The notes: generated by a model not told the origin, from the letters alone. A stretch of 64,000 nt of DNA from Pistricoccus aurantiacus (GCF_042682565.1 NZ_JBHUIC010000013.1), one strand, 5' to 3'. Shown: positions 43,231-52,320, counted from the first letter of the stretch. Numbers and translations are program-made.

Positions 43231-44298
43231 TCAAACACGCGAAGCCATAGCTCGACCCAGCGCCTCGGTGGTGCCCTGGCCGCCCAGGTCAGGTGTGAGT
43301 ACGTCCCTATCGCCCTCGACAAGCGCCGCTTCGAAGGCGGCGACGATGGCGTCGGCAGCGTCCTGGTGGCCCAAGTGTTCGAGCAGCATGGCGCCGGACC
43401 AGATCTGGCCGATGGGATTGGCGATGCCTTTACCGGCGATATCCGGGGCGCTGCCGTGTACCGGCTCGAACAGGCTGGGGAAGTCGCCCTCGGGATTGAT
43501 ATTGGCGGAAGGCGCCACGCCGATGGTGCCGGTACAGGCCGGGCCCAGGTCGGAGAGGATGTCGCCGAACAGGTTGCTGGCCACCACCACGTCGAACCAG
43601 TCCGGGTGCAGGACGAAGTTGGCGGCGAGAATATCGATATGAAACTGATCGACCGCCACTTCCGGATAGTTGGCGCCCATGGCGGCGACCCGCTCGTCCC
43701 ACCAGGGCATGGTGATGGCGATGCCGTTGGACTTGGTGGCGGAGGTGAGCTTGCGACGCGGTCGGCTCCGGGCAAGATCGAAGGCGAACTTCAGCACCCG
43801 GTCCGTGCCGTGACGGGTCATCACCGTCTCCTGAATCACCACCTCGCGCTCGGTGCCTTCGAACATCCTGCCGCCGACGCTGGAATACTCGCCCTCGGTG
43901 TTTTCGCGTACCACGTAGAAGTCGATATCGCCGGGTTCGCGATTCGCCAGCGGGCTCCTGATCCCCGGCAGCAGCCGGCAGGGGCGCAGGTTGACGTACT
44001 GATCGAAGCGCCGGCGGAACTGCAGCAGCGATCCCCACAGGGAAATATGATCGGGAACGGTTTCCGGCCAGCCCACCGCCCCATAGAAGATGGCATCGAA
44101 CCCTTTGAGAGTCTCGAACCAGTCCTCCGGCAGCATTTGTCCGTGCTCAGCGTAGTAATCGCAGCTGGCAAAGTCGAAATGCTCGAACGCGAGGTCGATA
44201 CCGAAGCGACGGGCGGCAGCGTCCAGCACGCGCACCCCTTCCGGCATCACCTCCTTGCCGATGCCGTCCCCAGGAATGACAGCGATGCGATGGGGCAT
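43231..44298 (-). CDS. Tartrate/D-malate dehydrogenase (isocitrate/isopropylmalate dehydrogenase family)
   Basis: 355-residue beta-decarboxylating dehydrogenase: RIAVIPGDGIGKEVMPEG start, substrate arginines in LRPCRLLPG and VVRENTEGEYSSVG, lysine in TSATKSNGI, Mg2+ aspartates in DQFHIDILAANF and NLFGDILSDLG, and the nucleotide-site loop HGSAPDIAGKGIANP. The sequence fits tartrate dehydrogenase/decarboxylase or D-malate dehydrogenase (TtuC/DmlA) better than LeuB. AAGGAAAG before the ATG at 44298 supports that start. NAD+ preference is suggested by the family. Confidence 0.82.
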   Translation of the reverse strand: MPHRIAVIPGDGIGKEVMPEGVRVLDAAARRFGIDLAFEHFDFASCDYYAEHGQMLPEDWFETLKGFDAIFYGAVGWPETVPDHISLWGSLLQFRRRFDQYVNLRPCRLLPGIRSPLANREPGDIDFYVVRENTEGEYSSVGGRMFEGTEREVVIQETVMTRHGTDRVLKFAFDLARSRPRRKLTSATKSNGIAITMPWWDERVAAMGANYPEVAVDQFHIDILAANFVLHPDWFDVVVASNLFGDILSDLGPACTGTIGVAPSANINPEGDFPSLFEPVHGSAPDIAGKGIANPIGQIWSGAMLLEHLGHQDAADAIVAAFEAALVEGDRDVLTPDLGGQGTTEALGRAMASRV

Positions 44299-44437
44299 GG
44301 TGAAACTTTCCTTTTTATTTACCGACCTTTCATACGTCATCCGGTGACACTAGTCCTGTGGCTGCCGATCCTGCCCGTCTACTGAGGCCGAACCGCTCGT
44401 GGCTCGGCCAAAGGATAATGCCGAACATGTCGCCTAC

Positions 44438-45001
44438 CTAGATCAGATCAGGCTTCAACTCCGGCTCGGCGGGGAAATCCGCCACACCGCAGGCTACCCG
44501 CTCGCCGCCACCACCCAAGGGTTCCGGCTCATCCGCGTAGTTGTCACCGCCGGCATGGATCACCAGGGCATGGCCGGCGAGATCGTCCACGGTGAGCCGC
44601 GGCGCCAGGATCTGAGTGTCGGCAATGCCGTCCTGATTTACCAGCAGCACCGGCAGATCCCCTAGATGGCCGTCACCGTAAGGCCCGGCGTGCCTGCCGG
44701 TAGCGTCGGGATCGAAGTGTCCCGCCGCGGCACCGGCGGCTATCGTTTCGCCGTCCTTTTCCGCCGGCTCGCACAGCGGTCGCTCGTGCACATGAAAGCC
44801 ATGAGCGCCTGGGGTCAAACCGCTCAGGCCCGGCAGCAGCAGCAGGCCATATTCGCTATCTTCAAGATGTACCGTGCCCATCAGCTCGCCGACCCCCTCA
44901 GGACTCACCTTGTGCATGGTGACCTCGACCGCCGCCTGAGCGCCGGTAGCGGCTAACAGACAAGTGCCCATAGCCACCATCAATCTGTGTCCAAGTCTCA
45001 T
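44438..45001 (-). CDS. sodC: Periplasmic Cu/Zn superoxide dismutase
   Basis: 187-residue SodC with signal peptide (1-23, TGAQA-AVEV). Copper and zinc ligands are seen in HGFHVHE, GHFDPDATGRHAGPYGDGHLGD and ALVIHAGGDNY; cysteines in ERPLCEP and RVACGV form the structural disulfide. It removes superoxide in the periplasm. The ATG at 45001 follows GGGAGAG and starts the signal peptide; the in-frame upstream ATG at 45067 would spoil it. Confidence 0.9.
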   Translation of the reverse strand: MRLGHRLMVAMGTCLLAATGAQAAVEVTMHKVSPEGVGELMGTVHLEDSEYGLLLLPGLSGLTPGAHGFHVHERPLCEPAEKDGETIAAGAAAGHFDPDATGRHAGPYGDGHLGDLPVLLVNQDGIADTQILAPRLTVDDLAGHALVIHAGGDNYADEPEPLGGGGERVACGVADFPAEPELKPDLI

Positions 45002-45169
45002 ATCACTCTCCCATCCTGGAAGTAGAAGTTCTGACAGAAAATGAAATACATCACCTAGATTAGCCAAACGAGGAGTTTTAGCCAGTTATTTAGCGGGCAA
45101 ATCGAATACGCCTGTCGCCGCGACTCGATACATGATGACTTATCGAGGAGAAAGTCGAAGCCAAGATGC

Positions 45170-45200
45170 AAAAAAGCCTCGGAATCTCTTCCAAGGCTTT
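45170..45200 (-). terminator. Intrinsic terminator of the tRNA-Arg gene
   Basis: On the minus strand, AAAGCCTTGGAA and TTCCGAGGCTTT form a 12-bp stem (one G-T pair) with a GAGA loop, followed by six T. It begins 8 bp after the tRNA 3' end. Confidence 0.85.
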
Positions 45201-45208
45201 GATAATGC

Positions 45209-45285
45209 TGGCGCGCCCTATAGGATTCGAACCTATGACCTTTGCCTCCGGAGGGCAACGCTCTATCCAGCTGAGCTAAGGGCGC
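45209..45285 (-). tRNA. tRNA-Arg, anticodon CCG
   Basis: The 77-nt minus-strand sequence folds as a standard tRNA: acceptor GCGCCCT pairs with AGGGCGC, D-arm GCTCAGCTGGATAGAGC, anticodon stem TTGCC/GGCAA around loop CTCCGGA (anticodon CCG, reading CGG), T-arm ATAGG-TTCGAAT-CCTAT and an encoded CCA end. Confidence 0.95.
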
Positions 45286-45479
45286 TTGGGTAATGCGGGG
45301 CTCGCACTATGGCGAGACGGCGAGTATCCTAACCGCCAACCTGGCACCTGTCCAGTATCCGCGCTACTGCTGCACTTCGTCGCATTTTTCAGTCAACCGG
45401 GTTGCCGGTATACTGGCCCTTCTTGCACGGTGCGAGTACCGGATAGAATTATACAAAGACCGTAAACGAGGTGGTGAGC

Positions 45480-46392
45480 GTGAAATTCAGCAATCTTTTC
45501 TTGGGGTGTCTGGCCACCCTGAGCCTTGGGGCGGCCAGCACTGCCTTGGCTCAAGATGCCATGTCGCGGGAAGCCATCGCCGAGCGCTTGGCGCCGGTGG
45601 GGGAACTGTGCCGTGCCGGTGAGGATTGCGGTACCGACACCTCGGCACCGACGCCGGTCAGCGCGGACAGCGGCGCGGCCTCTGGCGACGCGGCATCCGG
45701 CGAGGAAATATATGCCAGCGTCTGTACCGCCTGCCACGAAACCGGTGCCGCCGGCTCGCCGGTGAGAGGCGATGAGGAGGCCTGGGCGCCACGCATGGAG
45801 CAAGGCATGGCGACGCTTTACGACCATGCCATCAACGGCCTCAATGCCATGCCGGCCAAGGGCGGCAACCCGAATCTTAGCGATCAGGAAGTCAAGGACG
45901 CGGTCAACTACCTGACCGAACCGGTACGTGGCGATGACGTGGCGATCGAGACCGGCGATGATGCGGCGGCCGGCGGTGCGGCGGCCGGCGATCCGGCGGC
46001 CGGCGATCCGGCGGCCGGCGATCCGGCGGCCGGCGATCCGNGAAGACACCGCCGCTGCTGAACAGGCGGCTCCGGAAGAAGCAGGCGACACCACTCAGGT
46101 AGCGGCCAGCGATGACGCCGCTTCCGGTGGAGCGGCCAAGGGCTCGGATCTTCCCGGCGCCAGCAAGATTGCGGTTTGCACCACCTGTCACGGCCAGGAC
46201 GGTCATGGCACTTCGCCGATGTACCCCAACCTTGCGGGGCAAAACGCCACTTATCTGGAAAACTCGATGAAGGCCTATCGCGCGGGAGAGCGCCAGGGCG
46301 GTATGTCCGCGGTGATGACGCCGATGGCGGCCGGGCTTTCCGACGAGGACATCAAGGACATCGCGGAATACTACAGCCAGCAGACGCCTTGA
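45480..46392 (+). CDS. Diheme c-type cytochrome (cytochrome c5/c4-like), interrupted by an assembly ambiguity
   Basis: Exported protein of about 304 residues with signal peptide (GTG start at 45480, GAGG upstream; ATGs absent) and two heme c sites: C82-TAC-H86 in the first domain, and CTTCH in the second (VCTTCHGQDGHG), each followed by a C-terminal methionine ligand candidate (LNAMPAKGG; SAVMTPMAAGL). The domains are joined by an Ala/Gly/Asp/Pro linker. At 46041 there is an undetermined base (n), and the reading frame shifts by one exactly there, so two frames must be joined. This is far more likely a collapsed repeat in the assembly than a real mutation. Probable electron carrier to terminal oxidases. 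Confidence 0.82.
45981..46040 (+). repeat. Four tandem 15-bp repeats encoding Ala-Ala-Gly-Asp-Pro
   Basis: GCGGCCGGCGATCCG occurs four times without change, preceded by one degenerate copy at 45966-45980. It encodes the linker of the cytochrome and ends at the undetermined base, so the true copy number is unknown. Confidence 0.92.
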
Positions 46393-46398
46393 TCATAG

Positions 46399-46440
46399 CC
46401 GTCTCGCCGAACTCGGTTCATCAAAACAACGGCGAGACGG
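46399..46440. terminator. Long inverted repeat between convergent cytochrome and rep genes
   Basis: CCGTCTCGCCG (46399-46409) and CGGCGAGACGG (46430-46440) form an 11-bp stem with a 20-nt loop. No T-run follows. The decamer GGCGAGACGG also occurs at 45311-45320 upstream of the cytochrome. Confidence 0.5.
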
Positions 46441-46468
46441 TCTGGCCCAATCACGCTAGCCTGACAAT

Positions 46469-48532
46469 CTAGTTCAGCAACGAGCGTAGCCCGGCGATGG
46501 CATTCTGCCCCCGGGCTTGTTTCTTTTGCGGGTCCTCCTTGTCCGCGCGGCCCTCCCATTCCAGCTCGTCCTGGGGCAGTTCATCCAGAAAGCGACTCGG
46601 CGTGCAGTCCATCAGCTCACCGTAGGCCTTGCGTTGACGGGCCAGCGTCAGGGTCAGGGTGCACCTCGCGCGGGTGATGCCCACATACGCCAGCCGTCGC
46701 TCTTCCTCCACGGTGCCCGCCTCGATAGCGTTGCGGTGCGGCAGCAGTTCTTCTTCCAGGCCCATCAGGTAGACGTGCGGAAACTCGAGTCCCTTGGAGG
46801 CGTGCATGGTCAGCAGTTGCACCCGATCCGAGTCGTCTTCCTCCGCCTGCTGTTCGAGGATATCTCGCAGCACCAGCCGGGAAATCGCCGCTTCCACGCT
46901 GTCGGTTTCCGTGTTCTCGCTGGCGGTGTTCTCTTCTGACGTCTCCTCCGGATCGCGTTGCATGGACTTCTCGAGCTGGTCGATCAGTATCCACACGTTG
47001 GCCAGGCGCCGCTCGGCGATGGTCGGCGCACTGGCGTTCTGATAGAGCCATGCCTCGTAATCCATCTCGATGAGCATGTCGCGGATGGCGGCGATGGCGT
47101 CACCGCTGTCCATGCGCCTGCGCACGCCGTCGATGAAATGGGTGAAACGCCCCAGCCGCTCCACCGCCCGAGTCGGCAGCAGCTGTTCGAGACCCAGCTC
47201 GTGACAGGCGGCGAACAGCGAGCACTCTCGCTCGGTGGCGTAATTGGCGAGTTTTTCCAGGGTGCCCGGACCGATTTCCCGCCGCGGCACGTTGACGATA
47301 CGCAGAAAGGCGTTGTCGTCCGCGGGATTGATCAACAGACGCAGGTAGGCCATGGCGTCCTTGATCTCGTTGCGGGAGAAGAAGGAGGTGCCGCCGGAGA
47401 GCTTGTAGGGAATCTGGTAGTGCTGCAGCTTCAGCTCCAGAATCCGTGCCTGGAAATTGCCCCGATAGAGCACTGCGAAATCCCGCCATTCGGCGCGCTC
47501 CTTGATGCGCCGGGTCAGGATCTCGCCGGCCACCCGCTCCGCTTCCGCTTCCTCGTGACGATTGACCACCACCCGGATCGGGTCACCGCGGCCCATCTCC
47601 GACCACAGGGTCTTCTCGTAGACGTGAGGATTATTACTGATCAAGGTGTTGGCGGCGCCCAGGATGGTGCCGGTGGAACGATAGTTCTGCTCCAGCTTGA
47701 TGACTTTGAGACTGGGAAAATCCTCTCCCAGAGTGACCAGGTTTTCCGGCCGCGCGCCCCGCCAGGCGTAGATCGACTGATCATCGTCACCCACCACGGT
47801 GAAAGTGGCGCGCTCCCCCATCAAAAGCTTGACCAGCAGATACTGGCTGATGTTGGTGTCCTGATATTCGTCCACCAGCATGTAGTGAATCTTGCGCCGC
47901 CAGCGGGCCAGGGCTTCCGGATCGTTTTGCAGAAGCACTACCGGCAGCAGGATCAGATCGTCGAAGTCCACCGCGTTGTAGGCCTTGAGATGGCGGCCGT
48001 AGGCCTCGTAGGCCCGGGCGGCGTAATGCTCGTCCTGATCCGCCGCGTGAGAAAGCGCCTCCCCCGGCAGTATCAGGTCATTCTTCCAGTTTGAGATCCG
48101 GTGCTGCACCCGGTTGATCTGATCCGCGTCCACCTGGGCGTCCTTCTGCAGCAGATCCCGCAGCAGCGCCTTGGCGTCTTCCGGATCGAACAGGGAGAAA
48201 CCCGGCTTGTAGCCCAGCGCCTTGAGTTCGGCTCGGATGATATTGAGCCCCAGGGTATGAAAGGTGGAGACGGTCAGGCCGTGACCCTCGCGACCCTTGA
48301 GCATCGCTCCCACTCGCTCCTTCATCTCCCGGGCGGCCTTGTTGGTGAAAGTGACCGCGGCGATCCGCCGGGCGCTCATGCCGCATTCCTGCACCAGATA
48401 GGCGATCTTCGAGGTGATCACGCTGGTCTTGCCGGAACCTGCCCCGGCCAGCACCAGACAGGGGCCGTCGATATAGCGCACGGCTTCCTGCTGGCGGGGG
48501 TTGAGCTTGGCGAGGCGTTCGCGAATCGACAT
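46469..48532 (-). CDS. rep: ATP-dependent DNA helicase Rep
   Basis: 687-residue UvrD/Rep-type superfamily 1A 3'-5' helicase, which clears protein blocks ahead of replication forks. Motif I GAGSGKTSVI, motif II DEYQDTN, motif III DDDQSIYAWRG, motif IV QNYRS, motif VI VGITRAR are all present. The start LNPRQQEAVRYIDGPCLVLA and length agree with E. coli Rep (673) rather than UvrD (720). ATG at 48532 overlaps the trmL stop (TGATG); a TTG one codon upstream is possible. Confidence 0.92.
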   Translation of the reverse strand: MSIRERLAKLNPRQQEAVRYIDGPCLVLAGAGSGKTSVITSKIAYLVQECGMSARRIAAVTFTNKAAREMKERVGAMLKGREGHGLTVSTFHTLGLNIIRAELKALGYKPGFSLFDPEDAKALLRDLLQKDAQVDADQINRVQHRISNWKNDLILPGEALSHAADQDEHYAARAYEAYGRHLKAYNAVDFDDLILLPVVLLQNDPEALARWRRKIHYMLVDEYQDTNISQYLLVKLLMGERATFTVVGDDDQSIYAWRGARPENLVTLGEDFPSLKVIKLEQNYRSTGTILGAANTLISNNPHVYEKTLWSEMGRGDPIRVVVNRHEEAEAERVAGEILTRRIKERAEWRDFAVLYRGNFQARILELKLQHYQIPYKLSGGTSFFSRNEIKDAMAYLRLLINPADDNAFLRIVNVPRREIGPGTLEKLANYATERECSLFAACHELGLEQLLPTRAVERLGRFTHFIDGVRRRMDSGDAIAAIRDMLIEMDYEAWLYQNASAPTIAERRLANVWILIDQLEKSMQRDPEETSEENTASENTETDSVEAAISRLVLRDILEQQAEEDDSDRVQLLTMHASKGLEFPHVYLMGLEEELLPHRNAIEAGTVEEERRLAYVGITRARCTLTLTLARQRKAYGELMDCTPSRFLDELPQDELEWEGRADKEDPQKKQARGQNAIAGLRSLLN

Positions 48533-49026
48533 CAACCCGCCTCGCCGTCGAAGGCGCAGGGAAGCTCGGCCCCTTTGAAATCCAGTTGGCGCCAGGCTTC
48601 ATAGACGATGATCGCGCAGGCGTTGGAAAGGTTCAGGCTGCGGCTGTCCGCCAGCATGGGAATACGCAGGCGCTGTTCCGCCGGCAGGGCGTTCAGCATG
48701 GCCTGAGGCAGACCGCGAGTTTCCGGGCCGAACACCAGCACGTCGCCTTCGCGATAGCGCGGCTCGTGATAGCCGGTGCGGCCCCGGGTGGAAATGGCGA
48801 AGATGCGCTTCGGCAGCGTTTCCTCGATGAAGACGCGCCACTGAGCGTGCACCCTGACCCGCGCCCACTCATGATAATCCAGCCCCGCCCGACGCAGACG
48901 CTTGTCGTCCAGGGCGAACCCCAGCGGCTCGATCAAATGCAGGCGAAAGCCGGTATTGGCGCAAAGCCGGATCAGATTGCCGGTATTGGGGGGGATTTCC
49001 GGCTCGAACAGCACGATATCAAGCAT
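48532..49026 (-). CDS. trmL: tRNA (cytidine/uridine-34 2'-O)-methyltransferase TrmL
   Basis: 164-residue SPOUT-class methyltransferase modifying the wobble base of tRNA-Leu. Motifs of the knot: FEPEIPPNTGNLIRLCANTG at the N-terminus, VFGPETRGLP (about 100-109) and the C-terminal RIPMLADSRSLNLSNACAI. ATG at 49026 begins the family sequence (MLDIVLFEPE); upstream in-frame codons are dropped. Its stop overlaps the rep start. Confidence 0.92.
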   Translation of the reverse strand: MLDIVLFEPEIPPNTGNLIRLCANTGFRLHLIEPLGFALDDKRLRRAGLDYHEWARVRVHAQWRVFIEETLPKRIFAISTRGRTGYHEPRYREGDVLVFGPETRGLPQAMLNALPAEQRLRIPMLADSRSLNLSNACAIIVYEAWRQLDFKGAELPCAFDGEAG

Positions 49027-49129
49027 CGAGATCACTGATAGGGAAAGTGGCGCTTCAAGCAATCGGCGCCCTGCTGGGCGCCGATTGCATCTGACTGCTT
49101 CTCAGGATAATGCGCCTGGGCGAACTTGC

Positions 49130-49684
49130 CTAGAATCCTATGCTGACGCCCAGGGTCGGGCCGCTATCCAGGGTCTTCTTGCCCCGGTCATCGAACTTGG
49201 TGCGATAGTACTGATAGCCGCCGTAGACATAGGTCTGGGAAAACAGGTTGACCCGGGCCTGAGCGCCGTAATTATAGCTCTTCTCGATATCTCCATGGCT
49301 GAGCCCATCCGGCGTGTAGAAGCCATAGGCGCCCACGGAGGTCAGCGGGATCGGCGTGCCGACGAAGGCGGAGCCGCCCAGTCCCAGACCGCCACCGTCG
49401 CCGTAGTGAGTGTCCTGGTACTGATAGCGACCGCCCACGGCCAGATCGACGATGGGCAGATAGGGAGCAAACATCAGCGAACCGGAATACAGATCCGCGT
49501 CGCGGCCACTGTCATCGGAGGTGAAATAACCGACGCCGGCACGCAGCGTAGGCGCGATGCTCTGGCTTGCCTCGACGCCGAATCCATCGTCATGGCCGCT
49601 GACGGAAAGGCTCAGCGCTAAGGCATTGTGACTCATGAGCAAGAGCGCGGCGGACGCCAGTAGGTAACCGGATTTTTTCAGCAT
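49130..49684 (-). CDS. YfaZ-family outer-membrane protein
   Basis: 184-residue protein with signal peptide (1-23, LLLMSHNALA-LSL) and a small beta-barrel pattern of alternating residues and glycines, ending in an aromatic C-terminus (TLGVSIGF) as needed for BAM-dependent insertion. Pattern resembles the YfaZ family (VEASQSIAPTLRAGVGYF, VDLAVGGRYQYQ). ATG at 49684 is chosen because it starts the signal peptide. Function unknown. Confidence 0.75.
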   Translation of the reverse strand: MLKKSGYLLASAALLLMSHNALALSLSVSGHDDGFGVEASQSIAPTLRAGVGYFTSDDSGRDADLYSGSLMFAPYLPIVDLAVGGRYQYQDTHYGDGGGLGLGGSAFVGTPIPLTSVGAYGFYTPDGLSHGDIEKSYNYGAQARVNLFSQTYVYGGYQYYRTKFDDRGKKTLDSGPTLGVSIGF

Positions 49685-49763
49685 GATGAAGACTCCATTG
49701 AAAAGCATCTTAGGCTGCTTACCATATAAGTATAGCATGGTCGATACCATCTTGGTCGACGTC

Positions 49764-50420
49764 TCAGGGCGTATCGACGCCGTAACGGGCGCGATAGTCG
49801 CGAATGGCCGGGGCGTATTGTCGCAGCTCTTCCTCGGCGTGACGCTCCAGGTATTCGAGCACCTGATTCAGCGTGACGATGCTGATCACCGGCATGCGGT
49901 AGTTGGCCTCGACTTCCTGAATGGCGCTGAGGGTGCCTTGGCCGCGCTCCTGACGATTCAGGGCGATGACCACTCCCGCGGCGTTGGCACCGGCGGCGGC
50001 GATCAACTCCATGACCTCGCGAATGGCGGTGCCGGCGGTAATGACATCGTCGATGATCAGCACCTGCCCGGCAAGCTCGGCGCCGACGATATTGCCGCCC
50101 TCGCCGTGGGCCTTGGCTTCCTTGCGGTTGAAGGCGAAGGACAGATCGCGATCATGATGATCCGCCAGAGCGACGGCGGTGGTGGCGGCCAGGGAAATAC
50201 CCTTGTAGGCGGGGCCGAACAGAACGTCCGGGGAGAGGTTGCTGTCCACGATGGTACGGGCATAGAAACGCCCCAGCCGCGCCAGGGCGGCGCCGCTCTT
50301 GAACAGGCCGGCATTGAAGAAATAGGGGCTGACGCGGCCGGACTTCAGCGTGAACTCACCGAATTTGAGCACTCCTTGGGCAATGGCGAACTCGATGAAC
50401 TCTCGCTGATAGTCCTGCAT
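49764..50420 (-). CDS. pyrE: Orotate phosphoribosyltransferase
   Basis: 218-residue PyrE of de novo pyrimidine synthesis, forming OMP from orotate and PRPP. N-terminus YQREFIEFAIAQGVLKFGEF and LKSGRVSPYFFNAGLF agree closely with E. coli PyrE; the PRPP loop is VLIIDDVITAGTAIREV (about 119-135) and the flexible loop is FNRKEAKAHGEGG. Start ATG at 50420 rather than 50444 matches the family. Divergent from crc, as in Pseudomonas. Confidence 0.95.
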   Translation of the reverse strand: MQDYQREFIEFAIAQGVLKFGEFTLKSGRVSPYFFNAGLFKSGAALARLGRFYARTIVDSNLSPDVLFGPAYKGISLAATTAVALADHHDRDLSFAFNRKEAKAHGEGGNIVGAELAGQVLIIDDVITAGTAIREVMELIAAAGANAAGVVIALNRQERGQGTLSAIQEVEANYRMPVISIVTLNQVLEYLERHAEEELRQYAPAIRDYRARYGVDTP

Positions 50421-50550
50421 CTTCGCCGCTTCGTGCTCTTTCACCGGCTCGTCTCCTCAGCGCCCGTTATCACATCGATTGATGAAAGCCATTTACTAAA
50501 ACCTCTAAACCTCAGGTATGATACACGCGCGATATAAAAGGGACCATGGA

Positions 50551-51318
50551 ATGAAAATCGCCACTATCAACGTCAACGGCATCCTTGAGGCCGTCGATCG
50601 AGGCTTTCTCGATTGGCTGGCCAACCAGGACGCGGATGTCGTGTGCGTTCAGAACCTGAAAGTCAAGAGCTTCGAGCTGGGGGACGAGATCCTCTATCCG
50701 GAAGGCTATGAAGGCTACTTTCTCGATGCGGAACAGGACGGTTTCTCCGGCGTGGGGCTCTACTGCCGCAAGATTCCCAAGGCGATCATGTACGGCCTGG
50801 GCTTTCCCCAGTGCGACAACGAAGGCCGCTTCCTGCAGGCGGATTATGATCGTTTCAGTGTCGCCAGCTTCCTGATGCCGGACGGCAGCGACCCCGCCGC
50901 CAAGCAGGCTTTCATGACCCAGTATCAGGAATACCTTAGCAAGATGGCCCGCAAGCGCCGGGAATACATCATCTGCGGTACCTGGCATATCGCTCACAAG
51001 ACCCTGGATCTCGCCAACTGGGCGGACAACCAGACCACGCCGGGCTTCAAGCCGGAAGAGCGCGCCTGGATGGATCAGGTCTTCGGCCCTATCGGCTTCA
51101 TCGACACCTTCCGGGAAATCAACCGGGACGGTAACGAGTATACCTGGTGGCCAGCGCTGGATCAGGACCGGCCCCGCTCGCGCCAGGAAGGCTGGCGGGT
51201 CGACTATCAGATCGTCGGCCCCAACTTTCGCCAGCATGTCCGCGACGCCTGGATCGACTATGACGCTACATTCTCGGAGTTCGCGCCGCTGATCGTCGAG
51301 TACGACCTCACGGTCTAA
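50551..51318 (+). CDS. crc: Catabolite repression control protein Crc-like (catalytically degenerate ExoIII fold)
   Basis: 255-residue protein with the exonuclease III fold but altered active site. E34 of ExoIII (LQETK) is N35 here (VCVQNLK), the DxN pair of the GDxNxxH segment becomes T-W-H (CGTWHIAHK), and the terminal SDH is SEF. Pseudomonas Crc shows the same kind of loss; it assists Hfq in translational repression of catabolic mRNAs. The RKRREYI, PGF-PEERAWLD/MD and FSxxAPLIV-YD blocks match Crc. Gene order pyrE-crc-rph-yicC is also that of P. aeruginosa. Start ATG at 50551; AAAGGGA upstream. Confidence 0.88.
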   Translation: MKIATINVNGILEAVDRGFLDWLANQDADVVCVQNLKVKSFELGDEILYPEGYEGYFLDAEQDGFSGVGLYCRKIPKAIMYGLGFPQCDNEGRFLQADYDRFSVASFLMPDGSDPAAKQAFMTQYQEYLSKMARKRREYIICGTWHIAHKTLDLANWADNQTTPGFKPEERAWMDQVFGPIGFIDTFREINRDGNEYTWWPALDQDRPRSRQEGWRVDYQIVGPNFRQHVRDAWIDYDATFSEFAPLIVEYDLTV

Positions 51319-51376
51319 CCGCCGGCCAGTGCAGCGGCTGTCGATATTCCATGATCCCTGCACAACTGACTCCCAT

Positions 51377-51408
51377 ACAAGAATGCCGGCTTGAACCGGC
51401 ATTCTTGT
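51377..51408. terminator. Bidirectional hairpin between crc and rph
   Basis: Perfect 13-bp stem ACAAGAATGCCGG / CCGGCATTCTTGT with 6-nt loop between two convergent genes. The stem itself ends in T/A-rich sequence, giving short T-runs on both strands. Confidence 0.8.
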
Positions 51409-51431
51409 GTCTGAAGATCAAGCGATAACTA

Positions 51432-52184
51432 TCAGGTGCGAATGCCCAGCGTTTCACGCTGATGCTCGAAGAGCTGGCGCCCGGTTGTTTCCGCCAGATC
51501 CAGCATGGCGTTGAGTTCCGCCCGGGAAAACGCCGCCGCCTCCGCGGTGCCCTGCACCTCGATCAGCCCGCCCTGCTCGGTCATCACCACGTTCATGTCC
51601 GTATCCGCGGCGCTGTCTTCCGGATAGTCCAGGTCCACTATCGGCACGCCCTTGAAGATACCCACGGACACGGAGCTGACCAGCTGCTGGAAAGGATCCT
51701 TCTTGATCAGCTTCTTGCGCTGCAGGTAGCGAACCGCATCCACCAGCGCCACGCAGCCCCCGGTGATCGAGGCGGTGCGGGTGCCGCCGTCTGCCTGAAT
51801 CACATCGCAGTCCACGGTGATGGTGAACTCACCGAGATGCTTGAGATTTACCGCCGCTCGCAGGGAGCGCCCGATCAGGCGCTGGATCTCCAGGGTTCGC
51901 CCACCCTGCTTGCCCCTGGTCGCCTCCCGTCCGCCTCGGGTATGGGTCGCTCGAGGCAGCATGCCGTATTCCGCGGTCACCCAGCCCTGATGCTTGCCTC
52001 GCAGCCAGCGCGGCACCCCCGCCTCGACGCTGGCGTTGCACAGCACCTTGGTATCGCCGAACTCCACCAGTACCGAACCTTCCGCATGACGGGTGTAGTC
52101 TCGGGTCAGGCGAATCTCTCGGGCTTGCTCAGGCCGACGCCCGCTGGGGCGCTTGACCGGTGATGCAGTAGAAGGCGAGTGCAT
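51432..52184 (-). CDS. rph: Ribonuclease PH
   Basis: 250-residue phosphate-dependent 3'-5' exoribonuclease that trims tRNA 3' ends. Typical segments: SGRRPEQAREIRLTRDYTRH, GSVLVEFGDTKVLCNASVE, TVDCDVIQADGGTRTASITG (phosphate and catalytic-Asp region) and DSAADTDMNVVMTEQGG. Normal family length is about 238; the extra N-terminal dozen residues may reflect a start choice. Convergent with crc; divergent from yicC. Confidence 0.93.
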   Translation of the reverse strand: MHSPSTASPVKRPSGRRPEQAREIRLTRDYTRHAEGSVLVEFGDTKVLCNASVEAGVPRWLRGKHQGWVTAEYGMLPRATHTRGGREATRGKQGGRTLEIQRLIGRSLRAAVNLKHLGEFTITVDCDVIQADGGTRTASITGGCVALVDAVRYLQRKKLIKKDPFQQLVSSVSVGIFKGVPIVDLDYPEDSAADTDMNVVMTEQGGLIEVQGTAEAAAFSRAELNAMLDLAETTGRQLFEHQRETLGIRT

Positions 52185-52320
52185 AACATTCCTTATCGAA
52201 TCGAACGGGATCGGAAAACGGCCTACATTCTACATGCCTCGCCGCGCGGATTCCCGGTCAACTCATGCAGGCAGCCAATCCGTTACACTAGCCCTATCGC
52301 TTTCAAACCCAGGAGTTCCC

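Noticed and set aside
45981..46040. Short tandem repeats as a CRISPR array
   Set aside because: Units are 15 bp without spacers and encode a protein linker; no CRISPR array was seen anywhere in the window.
50551..51318. Annotation as active exodeoxyribonuclease III (xth)
   Set aside because: Catalytic Glu, Asp/Asn and His are replaced and the neighbours are those of crc.
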